Source: Clostridia bacterium (GTDB lineage Bacteria; Bacillota; Clostridia; Peptostreptococcales; Acidaminobacteraceae). From it: a stretch of DNA of 64,000 nt. The stretch spans positions 1 through 64,000 of the forward strand of contig JACUUV010000005.1 of assembly GCA_014859095.1 (NCBI GenBank), written 5' to 3'. Below, piece after piece: positions 35,686-44,579 of this stretch. The translations under genes and the position numbers were made by a program. Position 1 is the first letter of the stretch, and each line of letters begins with the position of its first letter. Under the pieces are notes generated by a model. That model did no database searches and was not told the DNA's origin. It saw only the letters and a program-made list of their open reading frames with translations.

Positions 35686-37494
35686 TTATTCTTCAAATTT
35701 TAAAACCGATAAGAAAGCTTGTTGCGGAACTTCCACGTTTCCAAGTTGACGCATTTTTTTCTTGCCCTCTTTTTGTTTTTCAAGCAGTTTTTTCTTTCGA
35801 CTTATGTCACCACCATAACACTTGGCAAGGACATCTTTTCTCATGGCGCTGATGGTCTCTCTGGCTATGACTTTGCTACCTACCGCAGCTTGAATAGGAA
35901 TCACGAACATTTGACGTGGAATGACTTCCTTCAATCTCTCACAGATCAAACGGCCTCTGTTTTCAGCTTTCGATTTATGGACTATCATTGAAAATGCATC
36001 CACTAGATCTTTGTTCAGCAATACATCAAGTTTCACAAGATCTGATTCGCGATACTCAAGGAACTCATAGTCAAGTGATCCGTAACCACGTGTTTTAGAT
36101 TTAAGGGCATCAAAGAAATCATAAATGACTTCATTAAGTGGAAGTTCATAATGGAGCACCACGCGTTTAGGATCCAAATAATCCATATGAATCATATCGC
36201 CTCTTCGATTCTGGCAAAGATCCATTATATTGCCGACATATTCATTAGGAACAATTATATTCGCTTTGACGATTGGTTCTTCCATCATCTGAATTTCAGT
36301 GAGTGGAGGCAAATTGGATGGATTCTGGATCATCAACACTTCACCATCGTTCTTAGTGACTCTATATATTACACTTGGTGCGGTAGCAATGATGTCGATA
36401 TCGAATTCACGGTCAATTCTCTGCTGAATGATTTCAAGATGAAGTAATCCGAGAAAGCCACATCTGAACCCGAATCCAAGTGCGACCGAAGTCTCAGGTT
36501 CAAACGAAAGTGCAGCATCGTTTAATTGAAGTTTTTCTAGCGCATCTCTGATTTCATCATAACTTTCTCCTTCAGCCGGATATATGCCACAATAAACCAT
36601 AGAAGTCGCTTTTTTATAACCTGGTAGTGCATGTTCGGTCGGTTTTGCCGCATGGGTTACAGTGTCACCAACTCTGCAGTCCTTAACATTTTTAATGCTT
36701 GCGGTGATATATCCAACATCTCCTGCTCTAAGTTCAGGTACGGCAAGCGGGGTTGGAACTGAAATTCCCACTTCAACCACTTCGAATTTTTTATCGGAAG
36801 CCATCATCAAAATCTTATCACCTTTTTTGATGGAACCTTCCATTATTCGAACAAATGCGACCGCACCTTTGTAACTGTCATAATAGGAGTCGAAAATAAG
36901 AGCTTTCAGAGGTGCATCTTCATCGCCTTCAGGGTGAGGAACATCCGATATTATTTTTTCTAGGACACCTTCTATATTGGTTCCATCTTTTGCGGAAATC
37001 TGAGGCGCATCTTCTGCGATGATTCCTATGACTTCTTCGATTTCAGCTATAATTTCAGCCGGTCTGGAGCTTGGCAAATCTATTTTGTTGAGAACAGGAA
37101 CTATTGTAAGTCCTTGTTCATCCGCTAAGTGAACATTGGCAAGTGTTTGCGCCTCCACACCTTGAGTGGCGTCTACAACCAATACAGCGCCTTCACAAGC
37201 AGCCAAGGATCTGGATACTTCATATGTGAAATCCACATGACCTGGAGTATCAATCAGATTCAGAACGTATTCATGTCCGTCATTAGCTTTATAGACCAAT
37301 CTGGTAGTTTGCAGTTTTATGGTTATTCCACGTTCGCGTTCGAGATCCATGCTGTCGAGAATCTGTTCTTTCATCTCTCTATGAGTCAGCAAACCGGTCT
37401 TTTCAATCAATCTGTCAGCCAAAGTGGACTTGCCGTGATCTATATGAGCTATAATCGAAAAATTTCGAATGTATTTCTGTCTTTCACTTGCCAT
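35686..37494 (-). CDS. lepA: Elongation factor 4 (LepA)
   Basis: LepA/EF4 is a ribosome-binding GTPase that can back-translocate stalled ribosomes and aids 30S biogenesis. The 602 residues have G1 [14 protein letters not shown] (about 16-29), G2 RGITIK, G3 DTPGHVDF (about 78-85), G4 NKIDLP (about 132-137), then EF-G-like domains II, III and V ([15 protein letters not shown]) and the family-specific C-terminal domain ending [23 protein letters not shown] precedes the ATG. It is the first gene of the lepA-hemW unit. Confidence 0.98.
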   Translation of the reverse strand: MASERQKYIRNFSIIAHIDHGKSTLADRLIEKTGLLTHREMKEQILDSMDLERERGITIKLQTTRLVYKANDGHEYVLNLIDTPGHVDFTYEVSRSLAACEGAVLVVDATQGVEAQTLANVHLADEQGLTIVPVLNKIDLPSSRPAEIIAEIEEVIGIIAEDAPQISAKDGTNIEGVLEKIISDVPHPEGDEDAPLKALIFDSYYDSYKGAVAFVRIMEGSIKKGDKILMMASDKKFEVVEVGISVPTPLAVPELRAGDVGYITASIKNVKDCRVGDTVTHAAKPTEHALPGYKKATSMVYCGIYPAEGESYDEIRDALEKLQLNDAALSFEPETSVALGFGFRCGFLGLLHLEIIQQRIDREFDIDIIATAPSVIYRVTKNDGEVLMIQNPSNLPPLTEIQMMEEPIVKANIIVPNEYVGNIMDLCQNRRGDMIHMDYLDPKRVVLHYELPLNEVIYDFFDALKSKTRGYGSLDYEFLEYRESDLVKLDVLLNKDLVDAFSMIVHKSKAENRGRLICERLKEVIPRQMFVIPIQAAVGSKVIARETISAMRKDVLAKCYGGDISRKKKLLEKQKEGKKKMRQLGNVEVPQQAFLSVLKFEE

Positions 37495-37537
37495 GTGTTC
37501 CTCCTAAATCATCGTTCGAATATTAAGTGCAACATCA

Positions 37538-37566
37538 ATTATACCACACTGTATTCATCATCACAA
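37538..37566 (-). promoter_or_regulatory. Sigma-A promoter of lepA
   Basis: TTGTGA (37566-37561), 17 bp spacer, TATAAT (37543-37538) on the minus strand, about 45 bp before the lepA start. Confidence 0.7.
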
Positions 37567-37606
37567 ATATATATATAAATTTTAAACCCAGATCAATTAA
37601 AATCTC

Positions 37607-37635
37607 TTGATTATAAACGTAAGGCATGATAGAAT
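37607..37635 (+). promoter_or_regulatory. Sigma-A promoter of rpsT
   Basis: TTGATT (37607-37612), 17 bp spacer, TAGAAT (37630-37635), about 36 bp before the rpsT start and divergent from the lepA promoter. Confidence 0.7.
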
Positions 37636-37670
37636 AAATCTGTTGAAATTCGTCGGGGAGGTGAAATCAA

Positions 37671-37937
37671 ATGGCTAATATTAAATCAGCTAAGAAAAGA
37701 ATTCTTGTCATCAGCAAAAAATCAGCTTTGAACAAATCTAAGAAATCCGCAATGAAAACTGCAGAGAAAAGATTTTTAGAAGCATTGCAAGCTGGCGATA
37801 TTAAAGTTGCTGAAGAAAAATTCAGATACTTCGAAAAGAAAATGGCTCAAAATGCTGCAACTGGATTATTCCATAAAAATGCTGCATCAAGAAAAATTTC
37901 AAGATTAAGAAAAAGATTAAACGCTGCGGCTGAATAA
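37671..37937 (+). CDS. rpsT: 30S ribosomal protein S20
   Basis: S20 is a primary 16S rRNA binder in 30S assembly. The 88 residues match the family: MANIKSAKKRILVISKKSAL at the start, KKSAMKTAEKRF, and the C-terminal GLFHKNAASRKISRLRKRLN. GGGGAGGTG precedes the ATG. It is monocistronic on the plus strand, between divergent lepA and convergent holA, a conserved Firmicutes arrangement. Confidence 0.98.
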   Translation: MANIKSAKKRILVISKKSALNKSKKSAMKTAEKRFLEALQAGDIKVAEEKFRYFEKKMAQNAATGLFHKNAASRKISRLRKRLNAAAE

Positions 37938-37984
37938 CGTTTACTCTGCATCAATTTTGAAATTCCCCGAACAGACCGTGTCAA

Positions 37985-38008
37985 TTTAATATTTGATCAA
38001 ATATTAAA
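37985..38008. repeat. Perfect 24 bp AT-rich palindrome
   Basis: TTTAATATTTGATCAAATATTAAA is self-complementary over its whole length and centred on GATC. It lies 48 bp after rpsT and abuts the following terminator. Function unknown; it may be part of the 3' structure of rpsT or a protein site. Confidence 0.7.
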
Positions 38009-38045
38009 AAGCGTACTCTTGTAGTACGCTTTCGTCTTTTTTTGA
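38006..38045. terminator. Bidirectional terminator between rpsT and holA
   Basis: AAAGCGTACT and AGTACGCTTT form a 10 bp stem over a five-base loop. The plus side continues to ttttttt at 38038-38044 after a short gap; the minus side has five T. Confidence 0.8.
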
Positions 38046-38046
38046 A

Positions 38047-39060
38047 TTACTTCAAATGAGCGATTTCAAACAAGGCTTTTTCAATCATCCATTGCGATCT
38101 AAGTCCCGTCGATTTCAGCAACAAGTCTGTGTGCTCAAGCACCACCATAATGCGATTCAATTGAATCAAAGTATATTTTGTAGCAAAAGCACTAGCTTTT
38201 TTTGCCACGAAAGGATGAATTTCAAGCTTTGTTGCGGCAGTTGTGCTGGTATATCCAGATGCCAACAGCAATTTAATCTTAAATATGTTTCTGAACTGCT
38301 GGGAGATCATCGAAAAAATTTTAATCTCAGGCTCACCATTTGAAATGAACTGGTTCAGAATTTGTATGGCACTTGACATATCGTTCATGCTTATAGCATC
38401 CATCATCTTAAATATATTGTGTTCAATAGGTACTGTAACATACATATTGACGATTTCTTCAGTAATATCCCCCACCGTTCCCGAAATGGATTTTATTGTA
38501 TTGTCAACATCAAAGAGATTCTTCTCGGAAGCGGCATCCAGATAATCAATTCTATCCGCAAAATAGTTTAAAATATGCTTATCTATCTTTTTCCCATATC
38601 CGTTGAATTTTTTATTGATCCATTTGATGAACTCAGAATGGTTCAATTTTTCGAAAATCACCCAATCCGATTCTTTTTTAAGCCATTTACCGAGCTTTTT
38701 TCTCATATCTGTATCTTGTTCGTTGAAGATCAAAACGAGATGTTCCGGTAGGTCTTTCAGAAAATTCATCAGTTTTACTTCCTGATCTTCCTTGATTTGT
38801 TTTAAAAGTCCTGTTTTATTGAATATCAGAATTCTACGGCTATCAAAAAAAGGCAAAGTAGACGCGGCACTTATTATCGAATCCACATCCGTACAGACGT
38901 CAATACTGGTAAAGTTGAAATCCTTGTAGTCGGCGTTCAGAAAATTTTCCTCTATATATTTGATGGTATGTTCAATATTATAGACCTCAGGACCAGTGAA
39001 TACTGCCAATTGGCTGAGTGACCCTGAGCTTATCTGTTTGAAATATGTTAAGAAATCCAT
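38047..39060 (-). CDS. holA: DNA polymerase III subunit delta
   Basis: HolA is the clamp-loader subunit that opens the beta ring. The 337 residues match the family in length and order: an AAA-like N-terminal domain (FLTYFKQISSGSLSQLAVF onward), the middle LPFFDSRRILIFNKTG (about 70-85), and an all-helical collar domain (about 205-337) with MMDAISMNDMSSAIQILNQF and PFVAKKASAFATKYTLIQL. Divergence is usual for this protein. GGGGG precedes the ATG. It lies 48 bp after comEC, the conserved comEC-holA-rpsT order. Confidence 0.92.
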   Translation of the reverse strand: MDFLTYFKQISSGSLSQLAVFTGPEVYNIEHTIKYIEENFLNADYKDFNFTSIDVCTDVDSIISAASTLPFFDSRRILIFNKTGLLKQIKEDQEVKLMNFLKDLPEHLVLIFNEQDTDMRKKLGKWLKKESDWVIFEKLNHSEFIKWINKKFNGYGKKIDKHILNYFADRIDYLDAASEKNLFDVDNTIKSISGTVGDITEEIVNMYVTVPIEHNIFKMMDAISMNDMSSAIQILNQFISNGEPEIKIFSMISQQFRNIFKIKLLLASGYTSTTAATKLEIHPFVAKKASAFATKYTLIQLNRIMVVLEHTDLLLKSTGLRSQWMIEKALFEIAHLK

Positions 39061-39108
39061 TGGAATCCCCCTGTGATTTTATTCAGCCATTATATTATAC
39101 ATAATTCG

Positions 39109-41232
39109 TCATGGATTGTCATTAAGGTAACTCTTCAGTTTCATAGTGTCTCCATTGATGTTCAATAGAATAGACCCATTGTTATAGGTGGTGTATATGT
39201 CGACATCATTCGATAAAAGCAAATTGATCACATCTGCATTTGGCATATTGTATTTCATACTGTGTGAAATTATGACGTTTGAGATTGTATGATCCGAATA
39301 AAACGATTCGTTAATAGAAGTTTTTGAGCCATGATGCGGCACTTTCACAAAATCAATCACGCCCTCAAACTCCAGCACATCGATTTTACTTCCACTGATA
39401 TCCCCGAGGAAATATCCAACCCTATTATTATGCTCAAGTTTCACCACCAAAGCATTGTCATTGGTATCGACAATTGAATTTACCGGAGTAATATCGAGAA
39501 TCACTTGATTCCAGTAGATTTTATTTGGCTTATCAATCAGTGTCATCTCCATATCATTGAGCTTCATATTTGTTTTCAATATATCATAAGTTTCTTGATT
39601 CACATACATGTATTCAATATCATAATCAGCAATCAATTTTTCAAGCCCTCCAATGTGGTCACGATGCGCATGTGATAGAATAATCGCATCAATGCTGATG
39701 ATACCTTGATCCTTAAGATAATCGGCACAATCCATATAACCGTCTCCTGTATCAATCAGTACTGCCCTATTCTTGAAATTGAGAACAGAAAAATCGCCAT
39801 GCCCCACATCCACAAAATGGATTACTAAATCGTTTCTAGGGAGCGCACATACCAATCCCAGTATGACGATTCCTGTTATACCTGAATAAAGAACGTACTT
39901 TTTGATGCCTTTATCAAAATAAAAACTTCTCAATAGGACAAAAAATAAAAATACACATAACAGCAATCCATAATCATCTGGTCTGAACCACTCTGCTTCA
40001 TATAGTTCACTGGGAAGGCGTTGAATTATTTTTTCCATTAAATCCACCAAAAAAGACAATATGCAAGATAAAATGGCATTTGCAATACCAAACCGCATCA
40101 TTGTCGAGACCAGATCAATCAATGCTACAGGCAATATCAGACCGATCAAAGGCACAATAAAAAGATTTGCCAAAAACCCATAAATATTGATTTGATGGAA
40201 ATAAAATAATGTCGCCGGCATAAGTAGAATTTGTAGAACCACTGAAAATTTAATGGACTGAAATAATCTTGAAATTCTGGAAATAGAGGTGTTGCCAAAA
40301 AATGTCCTGTAGACGACTGCGACGCAAAAATAAGCGTAAAATGACAATTGAAACGACTGTGAAAGTATTGCGACAGGTCTGATGGTCAATATCACAAGTG
40401 ATGAGAACGCAATTCCTGTCATCACATCGGGATTTCTATGCAGCAGTCTTGCGACTTCCAAATAACCTATCAATGCGAATGCACGATAAGCGGAATAGCT
40501 CGGTCCGATCCAAAACGAGAAAGCAAATAAAAACATCATAATCAATATGGATTTCGTAATGCGATCGGGAAGTTTTATCAGCTTTTGAAGCAATTTGTAT
40601 ATCAAACCGAAATGCAAACCGGAAATAGCGAAAATATGAGCCAAGCCCATATCCTTATATGTATCATAATTGACCATATCCGAGCGATCCCCAAGCAAAA
40701 TTGCTTTAAGAAAAGAACTGACTTCATAGGAATAACGCTCATCAAGATTTAAAGCGATCATTTCTCTAAAGGCCAATCGCGAACAATGCGTACAGCTTTT
40801 CTGAATACTCTTGGCGCTGAAATCTTGAACGTAAAACTGACCATGGATTCCTTGTGAAAAAAGAAAAAAATCATAGTCGAAACCATACAGGTTTTTGGGT
40901 GATCTGAAAATATTTTGATTCAAATCCAGATTGATTGTAAAATGGTAGTTGTGATTGAGGATTTCCGATACCAATTCCGGTTGATTTTTGAACAAAAGCC
41001 TGTATCGAATATGTTCATTGGAAATCGGACTTTTGGTTTCAAAAACCATTGAATTTTTCACAATGTCATAGCTGATTATTCGGCCTTCGAAACTATGCAC
41101 CTGTTCTTCAATTTCAATGTTTGACGGCAAATTAAAACGATGTTGTTCCACTGTCTTGACATAATTGTGCTTACTGACAAGAAATGTAACCATCCACATG
41201 GCGAATGCGATTAGAACTAAAAATCTTTTCAT
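39109..41232 (-). CDS. comEC: ComEC/Rec2 DNA uptake channel protein
   Basis: ComEC is the membrane channel for single-stranded DNA in natural transformation. The 707 residues have an N-terminal TM and OB-like extracellular region, a competence domain (about 185-460) with GDRSDMVNYDTYKDMGLAHI, FAISGLHFGLIYKL and many membrane helices, and a C-terminal metallo-beta-lactamase-like domain with FVDVGHGDFSVLNF, DTGDGY and SHAHRDHIGGLE, a candidate nuclease. The start is ATG 41232 directly after GGGAGGTG; the frame extends four codons. A short ComEA-like protein is at 57107. Whether the organism is transformable cannot be judged. Confidence 0.94.
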   Translation of the reverse strand: MKRFLVLIAFAMWMVTFLVSKHNYVKTVEQHRFNLPSNIEIEEQVHSFEGRIISYDIVKNSMVFETKSPISNEHIRYRLLFKNQPELVSEILNHNYHFTINLDLNQNIFRSPKNLYGFDYDFFLFSQGIHGQFYVQDFSAKSIQKSCTHCSRLAFREMIALNLDERYSYEVSSFLKAILLGDRSDMVNYDTYKDMGLAHIFAISGLHFGLIYKLLQKLIKLPDRITKSILIMMFLFAFSFWIGPSYSAYRAFALIGYLEVARLLHRNPDVMTGIAFSSLVILTIRPVAILSQSFQLSFYAYFCVAVVYRTFFGNTSISRISRLFQSIKFSVVLQILLMPATLFYFHQINIYGFLANLFIVPLIGLILPVALIDLVSTMMRFGIANAILSCILSFLVDLMEKIIQRLPSELYEAEWFRPDDYGLLLCVFLFFVLLRSFYFDKGIKKYVLYSGITGIVILGLVCALPRNDLVIHFVDVGHGDFSVLNFKNRAVLIDTGDGYMDCADYLKDQGIISIDAIILSHAHRDHIGGLEKLIADYDIEYMYVNQETYDILKTNMKLNDMEMTLIDKPNKIYWNQVILDITPVNSIVDTNDNALVVKLEHNNRVGYFLGDISGSKIDVLEFEGVIDFVKVPHHGSKTSINESFYSDHTISNVIISHSMKYNMPNADVINLLLSNDVDIYTTYNNGSILLNINGDTMKLKSYLNDNP

Positions 41233-41273
41233 AACACCTCCCATATATTACCATAATATGGTAATTGGGTGTA

Positions 41274-43070
41274 TTATTCAATACTTTGTAAATATATTTT
41301 TTCTTCTTCGCTGAATTCAAAGGCATCCATAACGCATTCATCAATTTTTTTCTTCATATTACCAAGCCTTTCAACTGAAGGTTTCTCTTCGCTGAAAAGT
41401 TCAATTGACAACCCTTCAAGCACTTTTATATGTCGAATGGTAAACTTTGGAATCGGTATGTTTTTAAGAGGTGTGGCGTAGAGTTCCAAAAGATTTCCTT
41501 TCTTTTTCCCGTTGAATTTCAGCCATAAGAAATAAGCCTTGGAATTTAGAATCACAGTCAATACTTTGAGTGGCAAGGCCATATTGCTCTTGCTACTTAT
41601 ATAATAGATGTCAGCAGATGCATAAAAGGGCTTGTCGGAATAAGCAAAGTAATTGGATTTGGCTCTTTGTGGTACAACAATTTTTTCAGATTCGAAAATT
41701 GTACGTTTCCGTGGCCAAGTCAACATGTGCCACTTTCTGACCGCATTGACGACTTCTCTTCTACGTGATAATTTTTCCTTAAAAGGTTCTAGCGCTTGGA
41801 GAATTTCATCATGAACAGTGTCGGAATTCAAATAGGCTACGAAATACGGCGTGGTATTTTCATGATAAAAATGTTTGATGGAACTATTCTTGTAAAAAGG
41901 TTTCAAGTATTCATGAAACGAATTTGGAAGTTCTTGAACTTCTTCATTTGTGTAGACAAAAATTCCACCTTCTGGAGTCCTGTCGGCCCCTGTCACAATG
42001 CCTTGATTTACGTTGCAACAATCCATCAACCGAAAATCTGCTCTAAGCTTCATTTTTCCAATTATATTAGCAACAATCGTATCTTCGACAAAATGAATTG
42101 TCATATTGTCATCAAAAATCGAATCATAGGCCATTTCTCTGATGGGATTGAGGTTCATGTTATAAAGTGTTGTCGTTTTGATTTCTCGCTTTTGCATGGT
42201 ATATAATGCGGCGTGAAGTTTCTTCGTTTCAAAAACACGTTCATTTCCATAATCAATGACATTTGATATATGGAATTCATTTCTCATAAAATTTCTCAAC
42301 TGATTTGCTCCATCCGCTGTAAAAAAGTAATTTGAAGTCAGATAGCATAGCGTTCCCTCATCTTTTAGGTATTCATAACCCTTATAAATGAAAAAATAAA
42401 AATAATCCATCTTACCTTCATAATACCTACGACCGAATTCTGTTTCCTTGATGACTGAAAACCAATCCAAGTGTCCTTTTTCTCCAATGTATGGAGGATT
42501 ACCAAGGATTAAATCAAAGCTATAAAGTGCAATCGGGAAATGATCTATGAGACTATTTCCCACAAAAGCATTATCAAAATCAACCGCAATCCCTGTCGCT
42601 GTGATGATTTCATCTATTAAATCCTTGAATGCATGAATTGCAATCGGATTGATGTCAATCGCAAACAACTGGTCTTTCAATATTTGACGCAAAAGATCAT
42701 AGGAATGATCTTCTGTCACGGATATCAATTCAATTATGTATTCAACATAAGCCAAAAGGAGCAAACCTGTTCCACATGACAAGTCAATGATTCTCAGAGG
42801 TGCGATCACTTCAAGAAACACTTTTGCATCATTGGAAGTGATTTTCATTGCTCCGCCTGAAAAATAGGTTTTGAACTGCTCCACAAAGAGTGACTCCAAA
42901 TGAGGCTGATGATTTCTCAAATGATTCTTAATGGCCAAAAATACCATCTGGTTGGCGAGCAGTTTTGGTGTATATACTGTGCCAGTACTCATTTTACTCT
43001 TTTCCACAATTTGATACTCTGTATCATATTGATTTTTAAGTAACATGTATCCATCAAATTTCGGATTCAA
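41274..43070 (-). CDS. Adenine-specific DNA methyltransferase, Eco57I/TaqI-like, solitary
   Basis: Predicted N6-adenine DNA methyltransferase of 598 residues. Seen: TVYTPKLLANQM (target of family motif X, about 31-42), motif I DLSCGTG (96-102), the acidic motif AIDINPIAI (about 137-145) and catalytic motif IV NPPY (191-194). A TaqI-like C-terminal specificity domain starts near NQGIVTGADRTPEGG and includes RRREVVNAVRKWHMLTWPRK and NYFAYSDKPFYASADIYYIS. No nuclease domain or restriction gene is visible. Architecture and several segments resemble the epigenetic regulator CamA of Clostridioides difficile (from memory). The start is TTG, five bases after GGAGG. The upstream hypothetical gene ends in a terminator hairpin just before it. 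Confidence 0.88.
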   Translation of the reverse strand: MNPKFDGYMLLKNQYDTEYQIVEKSKMSTGTVYTPKLLANQMVFLAIKNHLRNHQPHLESLFVEQFKTYFSGGAMKITSNDAKVFLEVIAPLRIIDLSCGTGLLLLAYVEYIIELISVTEDHSYDLLRQILKDQLFAIDINPIAIHAFKDLIDEIITATGIAVDFDNAFVGNSLIDHFPIALYSFDLILGNPPYIGEKGHLDWFSVIKETEFGRRYYEGKMDYFYFFIYKGYEYLKDEGTLCYLTSNYFFTADGANQLRNFMRNEFHISNVIDYGNERVFETKKLHAALYTMQKREIKTTTLYNMNLNPIREMAYDSIFDDNMTIHFVEDTIVANIIGKMKLRADFRLMDCCNVNQGIVTGADRTPEGGIFVYTNEEVQELPNSFHEYLKPFYKNSSIKHFYHENTTPYFVAYLNSDTVHDEILQALEPFKEKLSRRREVVNAVRKWHMLTWPRKRTIFESEKIVVPQRAKSNYFAYSDKPFYASADIYYISSKSNMALPLKVLTVILNSKAYFLWLKFNGKKKGNLLELYATPLKNIPIPKFTIRHIKVLEGLSIELFSEEKPSVERLGNMKKKIDECVMDAFEFSEEEKIYLQSIE

Positions 43071-43087
43071 TTGAACCTCCTATGCAA

Positions 43088-43120
43088 AAAAGATTTTAGT
43101 GCTTTGCACTAAAATCTTTT
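43088..43120 (-). terminator. Terminator overlapping the end of the upstream gene
   Basis: AAAAGATTTTAGTGC and GCACTAAAATCTTTT pair perfectly (15 bp) over a three-base loop, with T-runs on either side. The TAG stop of the 135-residue gene is inside the 5' arm. The methyltransferase start is 18 bp further on. Confidence 0.8.
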
Positions 43121-43516
43121 CCTACTGTACTTTCCATAACTTATTTTTTCGACACCCTCAATGGACATGATAATCTCATCAACCAATAGATCAAAGTCAT
43201 TGAGCGTTATATCGATTCCTTTTTTCTTTAAGTACTTCATAATCGTAATCAACCTGATATGGTACGTCGACGGATTTTTGAAGTAAGGATGTTTTTCAAT
43301 CAAGAGTCTGACTTGATCTTGATTCACTTCATCCAATTTTTGTTTGTTCTCATCAATAATTTTGGATTCTACATTAATCAAATACTTTTGAAGCTCAATA
43401 GCGGGATTGTCATGTTTTTCAAGTAGATTCTTAATATCTTCAATAACATCCGACATTTCGAGCTTTTTAATTGGAGTAAATTCCTGTTCGGGAACCTCCG
43501 AGGGGCCAACTTCCAT
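43109..43516 (-). CDS. Hypothetical protein (135 aa)
   Basis: Not recognised. It is an acidic, helical protein with no signal peptide or membrane segment. Residues 20-70 (KLEMSDVIEDIKNLLEKHDN onward) look like a long amphipathic, possibly coiled-coil helix. The C-terminal half, KHPYFKNPSTYHIRLITIMK and KKGIDITLNDFDLLVDEI, looks globular, and the end is basic (YGKYSRKRF). AAAGGAG lies somewhat far (about 14 bases) before the ATG. It has a good promoter and sits just upstream of the DNA methyltransferase, separated by a strong hairpin, so the pair may be partly cotranscribed. A role with the methyltransferase is only a guess from position. Confidence 0.7.
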   Translation of the reverse strand: MEVGPSEVPEQEFTPIKKLEMSDVIEDIKNLLEKHDNPAIELQKYLINVESKIIDENKQKLDEVNQDQVRLLIEKHPYFKNPSTYHIRLITIMKYLKKKGIDITLNDFDLLVDEIIMSIEGVEKISYGKYSRKRF

Positions 43517-43578
43517 AGTTTATTCAACTACTCCTTTCAAATTTTGTCGCTACAGTGCAGATGTTTATGCACAACTTC

Positions 43579-43608
43579 ATTTTACTATCAAACAGGTGCA
43601 CTTGTCAA
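43579..43608 (-). promoter_or_regulatory. Sigma-A promoter of the 135-residue gene and methyltransferase
   Basis: TTGACA (43608-43603), 18 bp spacer, TAAAAT (43584-43579) on the minus strand, about 60 bp before the gene start. The -35 touches the end of the upstream 295-residue gene. Confidence 0.65.
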
Positions 43609-43609
43609 A

Positions 43610-44497
43610 TCATTCTTCTAGCAACTCTTCAAGAGTATACGTGTTTGAGCTTACAAATATAAAGGAATCACTCAAAATCGATTTAAACATCTCTATTATA
43701 AGTCTCAAATGACTTTCATTATTGCATAACACATTCAATTTTTGATCGAAAATTTCAATTTCCGCCAAAATCTCATCTTCCAGCATGACTCTATAAATTC
43801 CAAGGTCTTCCTCATCTGGATAAACCGGAACTTCTAAACTCAGCAACAAATCCACGAGAGCATCGCCACTCATCTTATAGGCATATGTGGTTTGATAAAG
43901 CAACAATGATTCATCGGTTATATTCTCTTCATAAACACCGTCCGTGATACCCAGCAACTTATAGATCAGATGATTCTGTTCCTGGACAAATATTTTCAAA
44001 TCCATTGGATTTCCAATGCTGGTCAATTGATTGTATTGATCAAGGAAATATTTTTTGAGTGAATCCTTATATAAAATATCAAATTCATAAATATCCCCAA
44101 CAACCCTATATAAATCATTCACCGGGATCACTCTTAAGCTGTAAAGTCCTTCGGAATGCTGTATGGGTTCAACGAGCTCATAATGATCGCCTGTGATCAA
44201 ATCTGTCAAAAAGAATTTTTCACGCTCTGTTGAAATCTCAAAGATACTTCTAAAAGACTCTGTGGCCAATTTCACATCTTCAGAAGGATTTGACTTGTAA
44301 AATTCATCAAGAATGGTGACTCCGGTGGAATTCAGCGGGTGGTTGAAAACAAACCATTCCGTGAATCCAGTAATATCGCTTTCGTCTTTTTCATTGATGA
44401 AAAATCTTTTTGCAGCTTCCAGTTCTGGTTTATAACAATCAGAAATTGCGAATTCCACAAATTCCGTATATAATTCTTCAAATTCATGTGCTTTCAT
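43610..44497 (-). CDS. Hypothetical protein (295 aa), possibly SEC-C-associated family
   Basis: No firm family. The soluble protein is strongly acidic (ending SSNTYTLEELLEE) and has no signal peptide. The segment GFTEWFVFNHPLNSTGVTIL (about 44-63) followed by DEFYKSN, then REKFFLTDLITGDHYELVEP (about 92-111) resembles the W-F-x-F-x-x-x-L ... D-x-x-T-G-x-x-Y-x-V pattern I recall from clostridial proteins that often carry a SEC-C zinc motif, but no SEC-C motif is present here. GGAGA precedes the ATG. It is transcribed away from alaX and towards the methyltransferase pair. Function unknown. Confidence 0.72.
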   Translation of the reverse strand: MKAHEFEELYTEFVEFAISDCYKPELEAAKRFFINEKDESDITGFTEWFVFNHPLNSTGVTILDEFYKSNPSEDVKLATESFRSIFEISTEREKFFLTDLITGDHYELVEPIQHSEGLYSLRVIPVNDLYRVVGDIYEFDILYKDSLKKYFLDQYNQLTSIGNPMDLKIFVQEQNHLIYKLLGITDGVYEENITDESLLLYQTTYAYKMSGDALVDLLLSLEVPVYPDEEDLGIYRVMLEDEILAEIEIFDQKLNVLCNNESHLRLIIEMFKSILSDSFIFVSSNTYTLEELLEE

Positions 44498-44579
44498 ATT
44501 CTTCTCCTTTAATCCTACTGGTTAATATTATATACTATTATTAGAACACGTTAAAGATTTTAATGGAGGTAAGTTCTAT

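Noticed and set aside
41274..43070. Complete type IIG restriction-modification enzyme
   Set aside because: The protein begins directly with the methyltransferase part. No PD-(D/E)XK-like nuclease region precedes motif X, and neither neighbour looks like an endonuclease.
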